Assembly: GCA_964645645.1 (NCBI GenBank)
Contig: CAZYBC010000003.1
Span: forward strand, 15,404 to 79,403
DNA from: CAZYBC01 sp964645645
GTDB lineage: Bacteria > Patescibacteriota > Microgenomatia > UBA1400 > PJMF01
Direction: 5' to 3'
DNA length: 64,000 bases
The notes beneath the pieces are model-generated. The model was not told the DNA's origin. It worked only from the letters and a program-made list of their open reading frames with translations, and did no database searches. A program made the translations under genes and the position numbers. Below are positions 62,282 through 64,000 of the stretch, piece after piece (position 1 is the first letter of the stretch; every line of letters begins with the position of its first letter).

Positions 62282-63955
62282 ATGCCAGAAAAAACTCCAT
62301 TAAAAAATCCTAGAACAGGTGAAATTAAATCCAAAACTAGAACAGTGGAAACTTTAATCGCTTCAGAAAAATTGCTTCGTAATGATCCTTCATTAAATAA
62401 TCCCGTTGAAAAAAGAATACGATTAACAGATTATTTAGCCTACTTAAAAGAAGCATAATTTCCTGCTGCCACTAGAGCTAAAATTATTAGAGCCATCATT
62501 GAATATCACGAACCAGACAAAAATATAATTGCTAAAATTGCTGATCAAATTGATGAGGAGTTAGTCTTAGCCATTGCCCAAGATAATGATGAATTAAATT
62601 ATTATCTGAGTAAATTCCATTGCCCTGGTAAAATTGGTGAAAAAATTCAAAACATTTTAACGCAGCTATTTGCTCAAAATAGAGGCAGTGCACGCTTAGC
62701 TTTATTGGGAGTTTCAGCTCCATTAATTAGTGAGGCCGACGATACTCAGATTTATCTTCAATACCTTTTAAGCCTTCCTAATTTATCTGCCTATTCAATC
62801 ATCAGTAAAGATTTATATTTTGCAACCTTAATTAATGCTTTTAGAAAAAGAGACCGGCTTTTGTTAAAACAATTCCTAGAGAAAGATATTTATGCTCAGC
62901 TAGATTTTCACAAATTCCTTCAATTGGGAATCATTTTAGTTAAAATTAATGATCCATCTCTGCTTGATTTATTTTTTCAAAAAATAGCTGAACAATGTTT
63001 GAATTCAGATAAGGAAACTCCACTATTAACAACTACCAAAGACAAAATTGATTATGAAGCTTGGCCCACTCTAGAATTAGGCATTCTTGTTAAAGCTATG
63101 CTTAGATTTTTTATGGCTAGCTTTTTAGAATCTTCTAAAAGTGATGAAGAAGCTGAAAAACTAAAAAATGGTTTCATTCATGCTGAAAAGTATGAGCAAA
63201 ATGATCAACCCATAGCTGCCAAAGAAGTAGTGATCAATGCTCTCCATGACAATCTTTTTAGCTTATTAAAATTTATTCATGCTTAGAAACAACGAGTTAA
63301 GCTTGAGCCACAATTACAAGGTCATAATCCTTTACAATTAATTTTAAAAAGCGGAATTAAAATTTTTAAACGCTTTACCACCGATACAATGATTCACAAT
63401 GTTTTTGCTACTCATGGTGAAGAACTTGATCAACATAATTTAATTAATAGAAAAGCTATTATTTATTTTATTGCTGTAGCTGATGGGAGAGGAGCATTTG
63501 ACAGACCTGAACAAATAGATGAATTTATTAAAAAAGTAAAAAAACTAACTAATAATCAGCAAGATGTCATTGTTGTCTGCGGCCCATGGTCTAGTCTTCA
63601 CCGAGTAATCGCTTGGCAAAGAAGATTGAGAAATGAACGAACGATTAGTTATTATAACCAAGAACCTTGGATAACTAATTTAATTATTTGGCAACATGGG
63701 CAACCTTTAGAAACGAGAGCTGACAAAAGTGGTCCATATAAATATATTGGTCCTGAATTATTAAAAGTCTGGCAAAAAAAATGGCAAAATAAAAAAATTC
63801 ATTCTGATTTGATGCCTGACGCAAAAATTATTTTACGATCTTGTTCCACTGGAGATGATTCACAAACAGCGATGATTGATTATTATGCTCAAGTTACTCA
63901 AAGAGAAACTACTGGCCCAACTAAGCCAGCAATGAGTTCTTTAAAGAGTCTGTAA
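62282..63955 (+). pseudogene. Unknown gene interrupted by two in-frame stop codons, caspase-like C-terminus
   Basis: One frame runs from 62282 (or GTG 62255) to 63955, giving about 557 residues, broken only by TAA at 62456-62458 and TAG at 63284-63286. Sequence on both sides continues smoothly (YLKEA-stop-FPAATRAK and FIHA-stop-KQRVKLEP). The N-terminal and middle parts are helical repeats. The last 185 residues contain LIIWQHGQP and KIILRSCSTGDD, a hydrophobic-His-Gly and hydrophobic-Cys pair like that of clan CD (caspase/CHAT) proteases. Both stops could arise from Gln codons by one C-to-T change. The downstream pieces could be translated only after reinitiation, at 62705 and 63389. Confidence 0.7.
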
Positions 63956-64000
63956 AATAAATTGTGTAAACGGCTAGTAAAATAAATAGCGGCGCGAGCC
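63956..64000. other. Window end, nothing recognised
   Basis: 45 AT-rich bases after the interrupted gene end in GGCGCGAGCC. No gene or site is seen. Confidence 0.3.

Noticed and set aside
62282..63955. Alternative genetic code (stop reassigned)
   Set aside because: Both TAA and TAG interrupt this gene, while intact neighbouring genes end properly with TAA, TAG and TGA.

Overview
This AT-rich, tightly packed bacterial window most resembles a fermentative member of the Patescibacteria/CPR or a similar reduced anaerobe. That placement is inference. It rests on the compact MurE-like ligase lacking the usual N-terminal domain, short lysine- and glutamine-rich proteins, a two-gene [FeFe] hydrogenase, a 2-oxoacid:ferredoxin oxidoreductase and many genes without leaders. 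TGA, TAA and TAG all act as stops, so the TGA=Gly code of Gracilibacteria does not apply.

Layout. 1-4.7 kb: glycogen/alpha-glucan operon on the minus strand (GT synthase, GH57, GH15, sugar-kinase fragment). 4.8-7.5 kb: MurE-like and MurC. 7.6-8.1 kb: tRNA-Leu(UAA) and tRNA-Pro(UGG). 8.1-13.6 kb: defence-like block (SIR2-like protein, type IIG restriction-modification enzyme, HEPN/Abi-like partner). 13.7-19.4 kb: secreted proteins, RecQ and a two-component system. 19.6-22.2 kb: divergent Elp3 and Trm9-like methyltransferase. 22.5-25.7 kb: MacAB-type exporter. 25.8-30.4 kb: cupin, SDR, a small membrane protein, and a RecD/Pif1-like helicase between two unknown proteins. 30.5-34.5 kb: a solute-binding/PAS histidine kinase between two receiver proteins. 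34.7-39.7 kb: ATP-grasp, MBL-fold, toxin-antitoxin pair, tRNA-Gln(UUG), methyltransferase and DedA-family protein. 39.9-43.1 kb: KorAB and flavodoxin. 43.1-45.4 kb: membrane proteins. 45.5-47.3 kb: cobalamin riboswitch in front of an unknown, doubly frameshifted gene. 47.3-50.5 kb: RlmN, AlkD, MurF. 50.7-54.0 kb: hydrogenase operon. 54.3-57.5 kb: TrmB, arrestin-like protein, small membrane protein, rRNA-type methyltransferase. 57.5-62.2 kb: a PLP-enzyme/PAPS-reductase fusion and HemW. 62.3-64 kb: a gene broken by two in-frame stops.

How it fits together. Glucan breakdown would feed fermentation. KorAB makes reduced ferredoxin, flavodoxin carries electrons, and HydAB disposes of them as H2. 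Elp3, the Trm9-like enzyme, TrmB and RlmN form a strong RNA-modification theme.

Most unusual signals. (1) Families of long hairpins at gene ends keep a nearly constant loop (33 or 17 nt) while their perfect arms are different at every site and match the neighbouring gene end. (2) A B12 riboswitch, with a clear terminator/SD-sequestering platform, controls a gene of no recognised family. (3) A natural fusion joins a PLP-fold enzyme to a [4Fe-4S] PAPS/APS-reductase-like domain. (4) A consistent -10-box/6-8 nt/start-codon layout implies widespread leaderless transcripts. (5) An Elp3/Trm9-like pair suggests a bacterial wobble-uridine pathway.
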